DNA of 64,000 nt from Flavobacteriaceae bacterium (GCA_003564185.1 PXFS01000055.1:27017-91016), one strand, 5' to 3'; shown: positions 18,762 to 28,944, counted from the stretch's first letter. The notes: generated by a model from the sequence alone, not told the origin. Program-made: numbers and translations.

Positions 18762-20156
18762 ATGAAACTAAGGACCACATACACCAAAATGCTTGCCGAC
18801 ACGCACACGCCGGTAAGTATGTATTTAAAATTAAGGGATGCTTTTCCCAATTCAATATTGCTAGAAAGTAGTGATTATCACGCTAATGATAAAAGTTTTT
18901 CTTACTTATGTTGTCACCCCATAGCCGAATTTAAAGTTGATAATCATCAATTAAGTACAGCTAAATTAGGAAAAACCACAACTCAAAAAATTAATCCAAA
19001 TAAAGGTAAAGTGGTTCAACTCCTAAAAGAATTTATCAATAGTTTTGAAGTAGAAAAGCAAGATTTTCCTTTTTTAACCAGTGGACTATTTGGGTTTACA
19101 GGTTTTGATGCTATTCAGTACTTTGATACGCTCAAAGTCAATCCTAAAAAAGAACTAGAACTTCCACAAATACATTATAAAGTATACCAAAACATAATAG
19201 TTGTAGATCACTTTCATAATCAACTCTATATTTTTGATCACAGTCCTGATGGAAATTCTAAACTTAATAAAGTCCAACAGATAATTCAACAGCAAAGTTT
19301 TCATCAGTTTCCTTTTCAGCTAAAAGGAGAAATTAAATCGAACATATCAGATGATTATTTTAAGGACATGGTAGCCAAAGCCAAAGAGCATTGTCAGCGC
19401 GGAGATGTATTTCAGATGGTAGTTTCCAGGCGCTTTTCTCAAGAATTTAATGGAGATGAATTTAATGTTTACAGGGCTTTAAGAAGCGTAAATCCTAGTC
19501 CCTATCTTTTTTATTTTGATTTTGGAAATTATAAAATTTTTGGAAGTTCTCCAGAAGCACAACTCATAGTGCAAGATAATCAAGCTGAAATTCACCCTAT
19601 TGCTGGAACCTTCAAACGAACTGGAAATGATGCAGAAGATGCCAAAACAGCCAAATTGCTAGCAGAAGATCCAAAAGAAAACGCTGAACATGTTATGTTA
19701 GTAGACCTTGCTAGAAATGATTTAAGTAAGCACGCCAACCATGTTAATGTGGTTAAATACAAAGAAATTCAGTATTTTTCACATGTCATTCATTTGGTTA
19801 GTAAAGTTATTGGAGAAATTAAAAATAAAGATCAAAAATTGCCTATTACAGCTTCTACTTTTCCTGCGGGAACATTGTCAGGTGCTCCTAAATACAAGGC
19901 CTTAGAGCTCATCAACAAATATGAGCCTTATGCCAGAGAAGCCTATGGAGGAGCCATTGGAGCCATAGATTTTAGCCATAATTACAACCATGCCATCATC
20001 ATAAGAAGTTTTGTAAGCAAATCTCAACACCTTCACTTTCAGGCTGGTGCAGGAGTGGTTGTAGATTCAAATCAAGAAAATGAATGGGCAGAAGTGAATC
20101 ATAAATTAGGAGCCTTAACCAAAGCTTTAAACCATGCAGCAAATGAATTTAATTAA
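18762..20156 (+). CDS. trpE: anthranilate synthase component I
   Basis: Chorismate-binding motifs (VFQMVVSRRF, GSSPEAQLIV, PIAGTFKRTG, STFPAGTLSGAPKYKALELI, EAYGGAIG); first gene of trp operon. Confidence 0.95.
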   Translation: MKLRTTYTKMLADTHTPVSMYLKLRDAFPNSILLESSDYHANDKSFSYLCCHPIAEFKVDNHQLSTAKLGKTTTQKINPNKGKVVQLLKEFINSFEVEKQDFPFLTSGLFGFTGFDAIQYFDTLKVNPKKELELPQIHYKVYQNIIVVDHFHNQLYIFDHSPDGNSKLNKVQQIIQQQSFHQFPFQLKGEIKSNISDDYFKDMVAKAKEHCQRGDVFQMVVSRRFSQEFNGDEFNVYRALRSVNPSPYLFYFDFGNYKIFGSSPEAQLIVQDNQAEIHPIAGTFKRTGNDAEDAKTAKLLAEDPKENAEHVMLVDLARNDLSKHANHVNVVKYKEIQYFSHVIHLVSKVIGEIKNKDQKLPITASTFPAGTLSGAPKYKALELINKYEPYAREAYGGAIGAIDFSHNYNHAIIIRSFVSKSQHLHFQAGAGVVVDSNQENEWAEVNHKLGALTKALNHAANEFN

Positions 20157-20167
20157 TTTTCATACAA

Positions 20168-20283
20168 TTTGGGCGTTCCCCTTAAAAATTCGATTGATTT
20201 TTAAGGGTCGGGCTTTTCGCTATATCTTTTTTGGCCATTTATTCAAGCCAAAAAAGGATGCCACTACAATCCCTAACGCAAGT
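20168..20283 (+). repeat. structured intergenic element between trpE and trpG
   Basis: GGGCGTT...AACGC ends closing two perfect hairpins: CCCTTAAAAAT/ATTTTTAAGGG (20179-20189/20197-20207) and CTTTTTTGGC/GCCAAAAAAG (20226-20235/20247-20256); conserved-looking linkers GTCGGGCTTTTCGCTATAT and GATGCCACTACAATCCC. Confidence 0.6.
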
Positions 20284-20324
20284 TTCTCTTTCATTACAAA
20301 CAATCAAATAAAAAAAATAAACCA

Positions 20325-20927
20325 ATGAAAATATTAGTCATTGATAATTACGATTCCTTTGTTTTTAACCTTGTTCACTACTTAGAGGAGTTCTCTAACA
20401 ATGTAACAGTAGTTAGAAATGATGAAATAGAAATCAGTCAAGTTCATGATTATGACGCCATACTTCTCTCTCCTGGACCAGGTGTTCCAGAAGAAGCTGG
20501 AAAACTAAAAGAAATCATTCGTACCTATGCATCCCAAAAACCCATTTTAGGAGTTTGTTTAGGTCAACAAGCTATTACAGAAGTATTTGGAGGAAGTTTA
20601 GAAAACCTCTCTAGAGTTTATCATGGAGTAGCCACTAAAATAAAAGTTATTGATTCTTCAGAAATTTTATACCAAGGATTACCTACTGAATTGGAAATTG
20701 GAAGGTACCATTCTTGGGTGGTACACCAACAATTACCCGATTGTTTAATTGCTACTTCTGTTGATGAAGAGGGAAATATAATGTCAATTAGACACAAGGA
20801 ATATGAAGTAAGGGCTGTTCAATTTCACCCCGAATCCATACTAACTCCAGAGGGTAAAAAAATGATTCATAATTGGGTGGAACACTTAACTAAATTAATG
20901 AAAATAAAAATTCCACAAAGCTCCTAA
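20325..20927 (+). CDS. trpG: anthranilate synthase component II (glutamine amidotransferase)
   Basis: NYDSFVFNLVHYLEE, LSPGPGVPEEAG, GVCLGQQAI, QFHPESILTPEG. Confidence 0.95.
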   Translation: MKILVIDNYDSFVFNLVHYLEEFSNNVTVVRNDEIEISQVHDYDAILLSPGPGVPEEAGKLKEIIRTYASQKPILGVCLGQQAITEVFGGSLENLSRVYHGVATKIKVIDSSEILYQGLPTELEIGRYHSWVVHQQLPDCLIATSVDEEGNIMSIRHKEYEVRAVQFHPESILTPEGKKMIHNWVEHLTKLMKIKIPQSS

Positions 20928-20937
20928 AGCATAACTT

Positions 20938-21927
20938 ATGAAAGATACTTTAAAACGATTAATACAATTTGAAGAATTAAGTCAGCAAGAGGCTAAAGAA
21001 TTACTCATCAATTTAACAAAATCTAATTATTCTGAAGCTGAGCTAGCTTCATTCTTAACGGTTTATATGATGCGTAAAATAAGTCTAAAGGAATTAAAAG
21101 GTTTCAAAGAAGCTTTATTAGAATTATGCAAACCAGTTCAACTTTCAGAATTTGACCCAATAGACTTATGTGGAACCGGAGGAGATGGAAAAAACACCTT
21201 CAATATTTCGACCTTAGCCGCTTTTGTTTCAGCTGGAGCCGGTGTAAAAGTTGCTAAGCACGGTAATTATGGAGTTTCTTCTGTTAGTGGAAGTTCTAAT
21301 GTACTTGAGCATTTAGGCATAAAATTCAGCAGTGATGAAGACTTTCAGAAAAAATGTATAGATAAAACAGGAATCTGTATTTTACATGCGCCTTTATTTC
21401 ATCCCGCTATGAAGTACGTTGGTCCAGTTCGAAAAAAATTACAACTTAAAACTTTTTTCAATATGTTAGGACCAATGGTTAACCCCTCCTTTCCAAAAAA
21501 ACAAGTGGTAGGGGTTTTTAGTTTGGAACTATTACGCATGTATGCCTATATATTTCAACAGGAGGATAAAAAATTTAGTATTTTACATGACTTAAACGGT
21601 TATGATGAAATTTCACTAACTGGAAAAATAAAAATTTTCAATTCAAATAAAGAAGAAATTTTAGAACCTGCGAATTTTGGAAGTCAATGGCTACAACCAA
21701 ATCAACTTTTTGGAGGAAAAACAGTTGATGAAGCCGCTCAAATTTTTTGGAAAATACTTTCAACAGAAGGAACTGATGCACAAAATAAAGTGGTTATTGC
21801 CAATGCCTCTTTAGCCATTTCTTTAGCCAAAGACATAACTTATAAAGAGGCTCTTATTCAGGCTGAAGAATCACTTCTCGGCAAAAATGCCTTGAAAGCT
21901 TTTAACGAATTAAAATCAATGAACTAA
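20938..21927 (+). CDS. trpD: anthranilate phosphoribosyltransferase
   Basis: CGTGGDGKNTFNISTL, KHGNYGVSSVSGSSNVLEHLG. Confidence 0.95.
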   Translation: MKDTLKRLIQFEELSQQEAKELLINLTKSNYSEAELASFLTVYMMRKISLKELKGFKEALLELCKPVQLSEFDPIDLCGTGGDGKNTFNISTLAAFVSAGAGVKVAKHGNYGVSSVSGSSNVLEHLGIKFSSDEDFQKKCIDKTGICILHAPLFHPAMKYVGPVRKKLQLKTFFNMLGPMVNPSFPKKQVVGVFSLELLRMYAYIFQQEDKKFSILHDLNGYDEISLTGKIKIFNSNKEEILEPANFGSQWLQPNQLFGGKTVDEAAQIFWKILSTEGTDAQNKVVIANASLAISLAKDITYKEALIQAEESLLGKNALKAFNELKSMN

Positions 21928-22715
21928 TGTATATTTTAGAGAAAATTGTAACACACAAAAGAAAAGAAATTGATCAACGAAAAAAAGAAAAATCCTTAGC
22001 TGAATTGAAACTAATGGAATTTTATTCTTTACCCTGTAGATCTGTAGTAGACCATTTTGAAACTCGAAATAAAAATATCATAGCAGAGTTTAAAAGAAAG
22101 TCGCCAAGCAAACCTGATATCAATCTTAATGCTGACCTTAAAAATCAACTACTAAGTTATCAAGAAGCTGGAGCTTCAGCTGTTTCAATATTAACAGACA
22201 AACATTTTTTTGGTGGTAGTTTAAATGATTTATTGCTAGCCAAAAAAGAACTATCAATTCCTATTTTACAAAAAGATTTTATTATAGATGAGTATCAAGT
22301 ACATGAAGCAAAAGCTCATGGAGCTGACTTTATTTTATTGATTGCTAAAGTTTTAACCATTGCAGAAGTGCAACAATTATCAACATTAGCTCAAGATTTA
22401 GGGATGGAAGTTTTAGTTGAAGTACACTCAGCTGATGAACTTGTAAAAACCAATTTTACTAGCATAAATCTAATTGGAGTAAATAATAGAAATTTAGAAA
22501 ATTTTGAAACCTCTATTGAAAATAGCATACAATTAGCTGGACAAATACCCCTAGAATTTGTGAAAGTTAGTGAAAGTGGTATTAAGCACAGACAAGATGT
22601 TACCGAATTATATCAAGCTGGTTATGAAGGCTTCTTAATTGGAGAGGAACTGATGAAATCAGAAAATATTGCTGAAAAAATGAGTGAATTGATTGGACAA
22701 AAATTTAGCTTATAA
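21927..22715 (+). CDS. trpC: indole-3-glycerol phosphate synthase
   Basis: IIAEFKRKSPSKPDIN, ILTDKHFFGGSLNDL, LIGVNNRNLENFE. Confidence 0.95.
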   Translation: MYILEKIVTHKRKEIDQRKKEKSLAELKLMEFYSLPCRSVVDHFETRNKNIIAEFKRKSPSKPDINLNADLKNQLLSYQEAGASAVSILTDKHFFGGSLNDLLLAKKELSIPILQKDFIIDEYQVHEAKAHGADFILLIAKVLTIAEVQQLSTLAQDLGMEVLVEVHSADELVKTNFTSINLIGVNNRNLENFETSIENSIQLAGQIPLEFVKVSESGIKHRQDVTELYQAGYEGFLIGEELMKSENIAEKMSELIGQKFSL

Positions 22716-23353
22716 TGAAACCTATCAAATTAAAAGTTTGTGGATTAAAGTATCCTAAAAATCAAGAGTTGATTAGTCAACTCCCAATTGATTACGCAGG
22801 TTTTATTTTCTATAAAAACTCCAAAAGAAACACTATAAGTGTTAGCGAAAAACTTCCGGATCATATTCAAAAAGTTGGGGTTTTTGTTGATGAAGACATT
22901 ACTGTTATAACTAAAAAAATTAAACAATTCAATTTAAATGTTATTCAGCTACATGGTAGTGAAAATGTAGATTATATTGTTCAACTTAAAGCAAAAATAA
23001 CTCATCTTAAATTGAATGATATAGAAATTTGGAAAGCCATTCCTGTAAAGGAAGTTTCAGATTTGGAAAAAATCAACTATTATGAAAATGATGTAAATGT
23101 CATTCTGCTAGATGCCAAAGGGAAAAATCCTGGTGGAAATGGAATTAAATTCAACTGGGACTATTTAGCCCATATTGATTCTAATATACCTATCATGCTT
23201 AGTGGTGGAATTAAAATTGATGATATAGAAGCATTAACTAAAATCAAAACAAAAAACATGATCTGGGGAGTTGACATTAATAGTGGGTTTGAAATTAATC
23301 CTGGTCTAAAAAATGCCAGTAGAATTCAACATTTTATTAATCGATTAAACTAA
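22715..23353 (+). CDS. trpF: phosphoribosylanthranilate isomerase
   Basis: KVCGLKYPKN, YAGFIFYKNSKR, VIQLHGSE, LDAKGKNPGGNGIKFNW, MLSGGI. Confidence 0.93.
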   Translation: MKPIKLKVCGLKYPKNQELISQLPIDYAGFIFYKNSKRNTISVSEKLPDHIQKVGVFVDEDITVITKKIKQFNLNVIQLHGSENVDYIVQLKAKITHLKLNDIEIWKAIPVKEVSDLEKINYYENDVNVILLDAKGKNPGGNGIKFNWDYLAHIDSNIPIMLSGGIKIDDIEALTKIKTKNMIWGVDINSGFEINPGLKNASRIQHFINRLN

Positions 23354-23359
23354 AAGGAC

Positions 23360-24535
23360 ATGATAAAAGACGGGTATTACGGAGAATTTGGAGGTGCATA
23401 CATTCCGGAGATGCTTTATCCTCCAGTAGAGGAATTACGTTTGAACTATGAAAAAATTTTAGCTTCAAAAAGCTTCCAAAATGAATTTCAAGAGCTTTTA
23501 AAAAGTTATGTGGGTAGACCAACTCCTTTATATTTTGCTAAGAACTTAAGCAAAAAAATAGGCTGTAAAATCTATTTAAAAAGGGAAGATTTATGCCATA
23601 CTGGAGCGCATAAAATAAATAATACCGTAGGGCAAATTTTAATTGCTAAGCACTTGGGTAAAAATAGAATTATTGCCGAAACTGGTGCTGGACAACATGG
23701 TGTTGCTACGGCTACGGCTTGCGCTTTGATGGGTATGGAGTGTTTGGTGTACATGGGCGAAAAAGACATCAAAAGACAAGCCCCTAATGTATCACGAATG
23801 AAAATGCTAGGCGCAAAAGTTGTTCCTGCAACTTCTGGAAGTAAAACGCTAAAAGATGCTACTAACGAAGCGATTAGAGATTGGATCAATAATCCTGAAA
23901 GCACCCACTACATTATTGGCTCGGTGGTGGGCCCTCACCCCTATCCCGATTTAGTTGCGCAATTGCAGTCAGTAATTTCTAAGGAAGTAAAAAAGCAATT
24001 GAAAGAATTAGAAGGAAGAGATTATCCGGATTATCTTGTGGCTTGTGTTGGTGGAGGGAGTAATGCGGCTGGTTTGTATTACGACTATTTAGAAGATGAA
24101 AGAACAAAAATTATTGCTGTTGAAGCTGCAGGTAAAGGAATTTTAACTAGTGAATCAGCGGCAACTACTCAATTAGGAAACGTGGGTATTATTCATGGAA
24201 GCAAAACCTTGTTAATGCAAAATAAAGACGGACAAATCACCGAACCTTATTCCATTTCTGCAGGTTTAGATTATCCAGGAATAGGCCCCATGCATGCCCA
24301 TTTATTTACCAGTCAACGCGCTGAATTTATCAGTATTGATGATCACGAAGCTATGCAAGCTGGATTAGCATTAAGCAAAACCGAAGGCATTATTCCAGCT
24401 ATTGAAACATCGCATGCTTTTGCCATTTTTAAGCATAAAGATTTTCAGCCAGAAGACGTGCTTGTTTTTAATTTATCAGGCCGAGGCGATAAAGACCTAG
24501 CTACTTATATAGACTACTTTAAACTTGAAGAATAA
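23360..24535 (+). CDS. trpB: tryptophan synthase beta subunit
   Basis: GEFGGAYIPEMLYP, KREDLCHTGAHKINNTVGQ, ACVGGGSNAAG, NLSGRGDKD. Confidence 0.97.
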   Translation: MIKDGYYGEFGGAYIPEMLYPPVEELRLNYEKILASKSFQNEFQELLKSYVGRPTPLYFAKNLSKKIGCKIYLKREDLCHTGAHKINNTVGQILIAKHLGKNRIIAETGAGQHGVATATACALMGMECLVYMGEKDIKRQAPNVSRMKMLGAKVVPATSGSKTLKDATNEAIRDWINNPESTHYIIGSVVGPHPYPDLVAQLQSVISKEVKKQLKELEGRDYPDYLVACVGGGSNAAGLYYDYLEDERTKIIAVEAAGKGILTSESAATTQLGNVGIIHGSKTLLMQNKDGQITEPYSISAGLDYPGIGPMHAHLFTSQRAEFISIDDHEAMQAGLALSKTEGIIPAIETSHAFAIFKHKDFQPEDVLVFNLSGRGDKDLATYIDYFKLEE

Positions 24536-25320
24536 TGATTGATCAGAAAATTAAAAATCGTATTGAAGAAAAAATTGCTTCAAAAGATAATTTACTAAAT
24601 ATTTACTTCACAGCTGGTTTCCCAGGAATTGAAGATACCAGAAAAGTCATTACTAATTTAGTAAATTCAGGAGTAGACATGATTGAAATAGGCTTGCCAT
24701 ATAGTGATCCAATAGCAGATGGAGAAGTGATTCAAAAAAGCTCTACACAAGCCTTGAGAAATGGAATGAATACTTCATTATTGTTTCAACAATTAGAAGG
24801 AGTTAGAGATGAAGTGGATGTTCCTTTTATTATAATGGGCTATTTTAATGCAATGCTTCAGTACGGGATTGAAGAATTCTGTCAAAAATGTAATTCAATC
24901 GGTATTGATGGCATCATCATGCCCGATTTACCTATTGAGACCTATGAAAATGAATATAAAACTATTTTTGAAAAATATCAATTGAACTTTATCTGTTTGA
25001 TAACTCCACAAACTTCAACAGAAAGAATTAAGAAAATTGACTCCGTAAGTTCAGGATTTATTTATGCCGTAAGTAGTGCATCAACTACAGGTAAAACAGA
25101 TGGATTTGGAAGTGAACAAATCAATTATTTCAAACGAATTCAATCCATGAATTTAAAAAACAAATGTATGGTTGGTTTTGGTATTAAAGACCAGCAAAGC
25201 TTTTCGCAGGTATGTCAATATGCTAAAGGGGGTATTATTGGAAGTGCTTTTATTAAATTTTTAGAAGAAAACGGAGTAGATAGGACAGATGAATTTGTTA
25301 AGAACATCCGATTTGAATAA
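24535..25320 (+). CDS. trpA: tryptophan synthase alpha subunit
   Basis: FTAGFPGIEDT, DMIEIGLPYSDPIADG, GIIMPDLPIE, VSSASTTG. Confidence 0.95.
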   Translation: MIDQKIKNRIEEKIASKDNLLNIYFTAGFPGIEDTRKVITNLVNSGVDMIEIGLPYSDPIADGEVIQKSSTQALRNGMNTSLLFQQLEGVRDEVDVPFIIMGYFNAMLQYGIEEFCQKCNSIGIDGIIMPDLPIETYENEYKTIFEKYQLNFICLITPQTSTERIKKIDSVSSGFIYAVSSASTTGKTDGFGSEQINYFKRIQSMNLKNKCMVGFGIKDQQSFSQVCQYAKGGIIGSAFIKFLEENGVDRTDEFVKNIRFE

Positions 25321-25504
25321 AACAAAAACCATAATTCAATATATAAAGTTATTATAACCAGACACTTAAATTAAATCTATTTATTTGTAACAGCGCTAAA
25401 AGGCAGATGAAATGATTGAATTTCAAATTAAATTTGATTTCTTTGTGTAGTTTTACTCAAGTTACTATATTTCAACTTTAATTTGAACCTAAACATTGAA
25501 AGAT

Positions 25505-27553
25505 ATGTCTGAACAAGAAAAGCATCTAAACAACGAAGAAAAAGATACCAAAAAAGTTGGTCAGGAATCTTCTAGCCAAGTTGAAGAAAAGTCTACTGAA
25601 AAAGAGACTAATTCAATAAAAACTAAGGAAAATCTTAAAAGTGAAGAGCCTAAAGAAACTTCTTCTGAAACTTCAAAAGCTGAAAATCAGTCAGCTGAGG
25701 ATGAAGTGACCTCAGATACAGAAAATACCGCAGAAGAGAATCATCCTGTAAAAGAGGAAGAAGATGATGTACAAAAAGAGCTTGATGATGCAAATGCAGA
25801 AGATGGAGAAGATCAAGATGTTGGAAGAAGACACGAGATTCCTAAAAAAGATTATGAGGCAATGTCTCTTGACGAATTGGTAATTGAGTTAGAAAAACTG
25901 ATTAAGAATGAAAAAGTTCAGGCTATTAGAGAGCATGTTAGCGAAATTAAAACAAATTTTGATAAGCAATTCAATGAAATTGTAGAAGAAAAGAAAGAAG
26001 CATTTATTTCTGAAGGAGGTAATATTATCGATTTTCATTATTCTTCAGCCGTGAAGAAAAAATTTAATTCAATTTATTTTGAATACCGTGAAAAAAGAGA
26101 CGCCTACTACGCACAATTAAAGAAAAACCTGAATCAAAATTTACAGGCCAGGCTTTCCATCATTGAGGAGCTCAAAAGTATGATTGGCAGCGGTGAGAGT
26201 ATGGGCACTACGTTTAAGCAATTTAAAGAACTTCAAGAACGTTGGAAAAATGCTGGACCTGTTCCCAAAAAAGAATACAATGTAGTTTGGAAAAATTACC
26301 ATCATCATGTTGAGCGATTTTATGACTTCCTTCATTTAGATAGAGAGTTTAGAGATTTAGACTTTAAGTACAATCTTGACCAAAAATTAAAAATTATAGA
26401 GCGTGCAGAAGAACTTATTGAAGAGTCTGATATAAATCGTTCTTTTAGAGAACTTCAGCTTTTACACAAAATGTGGAAAGAAGAACTTGGCCCAGTTGCT
26501 AAGGAGTTTAGAGATGACATTTGGGATAAGTTTAGTGAAGCTACCAAACAAATACATCAGAAAAGGCAGGCTCATTTTGAGGAATTAGACAAAGAGCGTG
26601 AGAAGAACTATGAGGTTAAAAAAGAAGTGATTGAGCAAATTCAAAAATTAACTGAAAAGGATATTAAATCTCATAACGACGCACAGCAACGTATTAAAAA
26701 TATTGATAAACTTAGAGAAATTTTCTTTAGTGCTGGAAAAGCACCCAGAAAGGTAAATGATCAAGTATGGAGTGAATTCAAAACCAGTGTAAGAGACTTT
26801 AATAGAAAGAAAAATGCTTTTTACAAAGATTTGAAGAAAAACCAATATGAAAATCTGGAAAAAAAGTTAGAATTACTAAAAATAGCTGAAGACAATAAAG
26901 ATAGTGAGGATTTTGAAACCACTACTCCAGTTATGAAACGTATTCAATCTGAATGGAAACAAATTGGTCATGTTCCTAGAAAAGACAGTGATAAAATTTG
27001 GAAACGCTTCAAGAAAGCTTGTAATGCCTATTTTGATCGACTTCATAAAGAAAAAAATAAAAGCAACGATGAAGAGTTTAATAACTTCTTAGCTAAAAAA
27101 GATTTTATTGCTAAAATCAAAAAAGAAGAGCTACCAAAAAATCAAGATGAAGCTAAAGAAAAAATAAAAAGTTTTATTAGTCAGTGGGGTGAATTTGGTA
27201 ATGTTCCAAATAGTAAACGCTACATAGAAGGAAAGTTTAATAAAGTATTAGACCAACTTTTCAATAAAATTGAAATTGAAAAGAAAGAAGCTGAATTGAT
27301 TAAGTATGATAGTAGGTTACACAATCTTGATGAAACCAATGATGATTACAAAATAAACAAAGAAGCTAGCTTTTTGAGAAAGAAAATTGATGAAACTAAA
27401 GATAAAATCAATCAGTTTGAAAATAATCTGCAGTTTTTCTCTACTCAAGATGAAAGTAATCCACTTGTAAAAGAAGTTATTGACAACATTGAAAAATTAA
27501 AAAATGAACTTGAAATGTGGAAAGAGAAACTAAGTAAACTTAGAGATTTATAG
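25505..27553 (+). CDS. DUF349 domain-containing protein
   Basis: Acidic N-terminus then repeated DUF349 helices (LQERWKNAGPVPKKEYNVVWKNYHHHVERFYDFLH; IQSEWKQIGHVPRKDSDKIWKRFKKACNAYFDRLH); ATG 25505 preferred to TTG 25496. Confidence 0.88.
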   Translation: MSEQEKHLNNEEKDTKKVGQESSSQVEEKSTEKETNSIKTKENLKSEEPKETSSETSKAENQSAEDEVTSDTENTAEENHPVKEEEDDVQKELDDANAEDGEDQDVGRRHEIPKKDYEAMSLDELVIELEKLIKNEKVQAIREHVSEIKTNFDKQFNEIVEEKKEAFISEGGNIIDFHYSSAVKKKFNSIYFEYREKRDAYYAQLKKNLNQNLQARLSIIEELKSMIGSGESMGTTFKQFKELQERWKNAGPVPKKEYNVVWKNYHHHVERFYDFLHLDREFRDLDFKYNLDQKLKIIERAEELIEESDINRSFRELQLLHKMWKEELGPVAKEFRDDIWDKFSEATKQIHQKRQAHFEELDKEREKNYEVKKEVIEQIQKLTEKDIKSHNDAQQRIKNIDKLREIFFSAGKAPRKVNDQVWSEFKTSVRDFNRKKNAFYKDLKKNQYENLEKKLELLKIAEDNKDSEDFETTTPVMKRIQSEWKQIGHVPRKDSDKIWKRFKKACNAYFDRLHKEKNKSNDEEFNNFLAKKDFIAKIKKEELPKNQDEAKEKIKSFISQWGEFGNVPNSKRYIEGKFNKVLDQLFNKIEIEKKEAELIKYDSRLHNLDETNDDYKINKEASFLRKKIDETKDKINQFENNLQFFSTQDESNPLVKEVIDNIEKLKNELEMWKEKLSKLRDL

Positions 27554-27603
27554 TTTTTTCCTTCCTCGATACCCTAGTAACCTAGTGGTTTTTAAAAAAT
27601 ACT

Positions 27604-27635
27604 ACCGCTTAATTGTATTGATTAAGCGGTTTTTT
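27604..27635 (+). terminator. Rho-independent terminator after the DUF349 gene
   Basis: ACCGCTTAAT/ATTAAGCGGT 10-bp stem followed by TTTTT. Confidence 0.88.
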
Positions 27636-27777
27636 GATTCGCTAAGAGCTATATTGATAGCATCAAATCATTTTTAGAGATTATACCATTTATCAATTGA
27701 AATTACAGTAATAAGACGGACTTTTTTTCTTTTACTGTAGTTTCAAATAATATAACTGATATTAGATTAAGAAGTAA

Positions 27778-28944
27778 CTAAAACGAGCTAATATCAACGT
27801 TGCTATTCATATTTTTTAATCGAGGTAATGCCTGTACTTCTCTTTCTTGCTTGGTATATAAATAGTTACCAGTAGATTCAATACTTTTTCTGTAACCTAG
27901 TGCAAATAAAACCCGTTTTGGAATAAACTGATCAATTGCTTTTGGTACCTGAAGCGTATAGGGATTCATTTTCTTTATGCCGGGTAAAATTTGAAGCAAC
28001 TTTTCAACCTGAATGTATCTTAGATAACGTGCTATTTTGAGCTTGAAATTACTAATTTGTTTGATTAAAAAAAAACCATCTTCTCCTTTGCTCTGATACA
28101 ACGGCATAAAAATACGTGTAGATTTTGGAGCATACATTTTTTCTCCATTCATTTCTGCAATTTCTTCTCCTTCTTTTAAAACCTGAAAGTTTTTGAATCC
28201 ACTTTTCATCTTGAAGTCATCTTGAGCTTCAAGATTTAACCTAAACACTAATTCAAAATAAGGAGATGTTCTAAGCTGAATGTGTTCTTTAGAAAATGAA
28301 ATTTGCTCAAGTTTTTCATCATCAACCATACCTGTAAAAAAAAGAGTCTTCATACAAAAACATTTAATTTCACTAATGGCTTTTTCAGCAAAATGCTCTC
28401 CCCCTTCAAAAGCAATAGATACATGCCCCAAATTACTTAATAAGTTAAGTAAAGTTCCATTGACAAATGTTTCGATATTGAAAATAATTGGATATCCCAT
28501 TTTTCGAACAAATGCACGATTATTTAAGGCATCATTCATGACAATAAATGGCTTGGTAGGTGCAGAGGTAGTATGAAGGTCAATCGCATAAACTGTGGAT
28601 TTAGACCAATTTAAAATATGGTACAATGCTTCATATACATCCAAAAGCTCAACGTACTCATTAGATATATGTTCATCTAAAGCGCTTGCTATATGAGAGG
28701 TTGTCCAAATCCTATTTAAATCTTTATCTAAAAATCGATTATCCTGCAAAAATGCCTCACGATTCCCTATGATTCCAAAAATATTTCCTTCTAGATGAAG
28801 CTTGCTTTTTTGTATATCGTTATAAAATTGATTGAGCGCATGATAACCAGCTTTTTCATTTCCATGAACACAACAAAAATAAATGATGGTTGGTAATTTA
28901 GGGTTGTTTTTAATCGAAAAAAGTATACGATCAGGTTTAAGCAT
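27778..28944 (-). CDS. AstE/AspA-like zinc deacylase (succinylglutamate desuccinylase/aspartoacylase family, M14-like)
   Basis: CVHGNEKAG, DLHTTSAPTKPF, IAFEGGEH: H..E..H zinc ligands and a candidate catalytic Glu. Confidence 0.8.
   Translation of the reverse strand: MLKPDRILFSIKNNPKLPTIIYFCCVHGNEKAGYHALNQFYNDIQKSKLHLEGNIFGIIGNREAFLQDNRFLDKDLNRIWTTSHIASALDEHISNEYVELLDVYEALYHILNWSKSTVYAIDLHTTSAPTKPFIVMNDALNNRAFVRKMGYPIIFNIETFVNGTLLNLLSNLGHVSIAFEGGEHFAEKAISEIKCFCMKTLFFTGMVDDEKLEQISFSKEHIQLRTSPYFELVFRLNLEAQDDFKMKSGFKNFQVLKEGEEIAEMNGEKMYAPKSTRIFMPLYQSKGEDGFFLIKQISNFKLKIARYLRYIQVEKLLQILPGIKKMNPYTLQVPKAIDQFIPKRVLFALGYRKSIESTGNYLYTKQEREVQALPRLKNMNSNVDISSF

Noticed and set aside
18629-18850. 73-aa minus-strand ORF across the trp leader and trpE start
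   Set aside because: Antisense to the leader/terminator and trpE; no support beyond length.
20134-20328. 64-aa ORF between trpE and trpG
   Set aside because: It runs through the structured intergenic element (RAFRYIFFGHLFKPKK), has no recognisable domain, and is better explained by the repeat/RNA structure.
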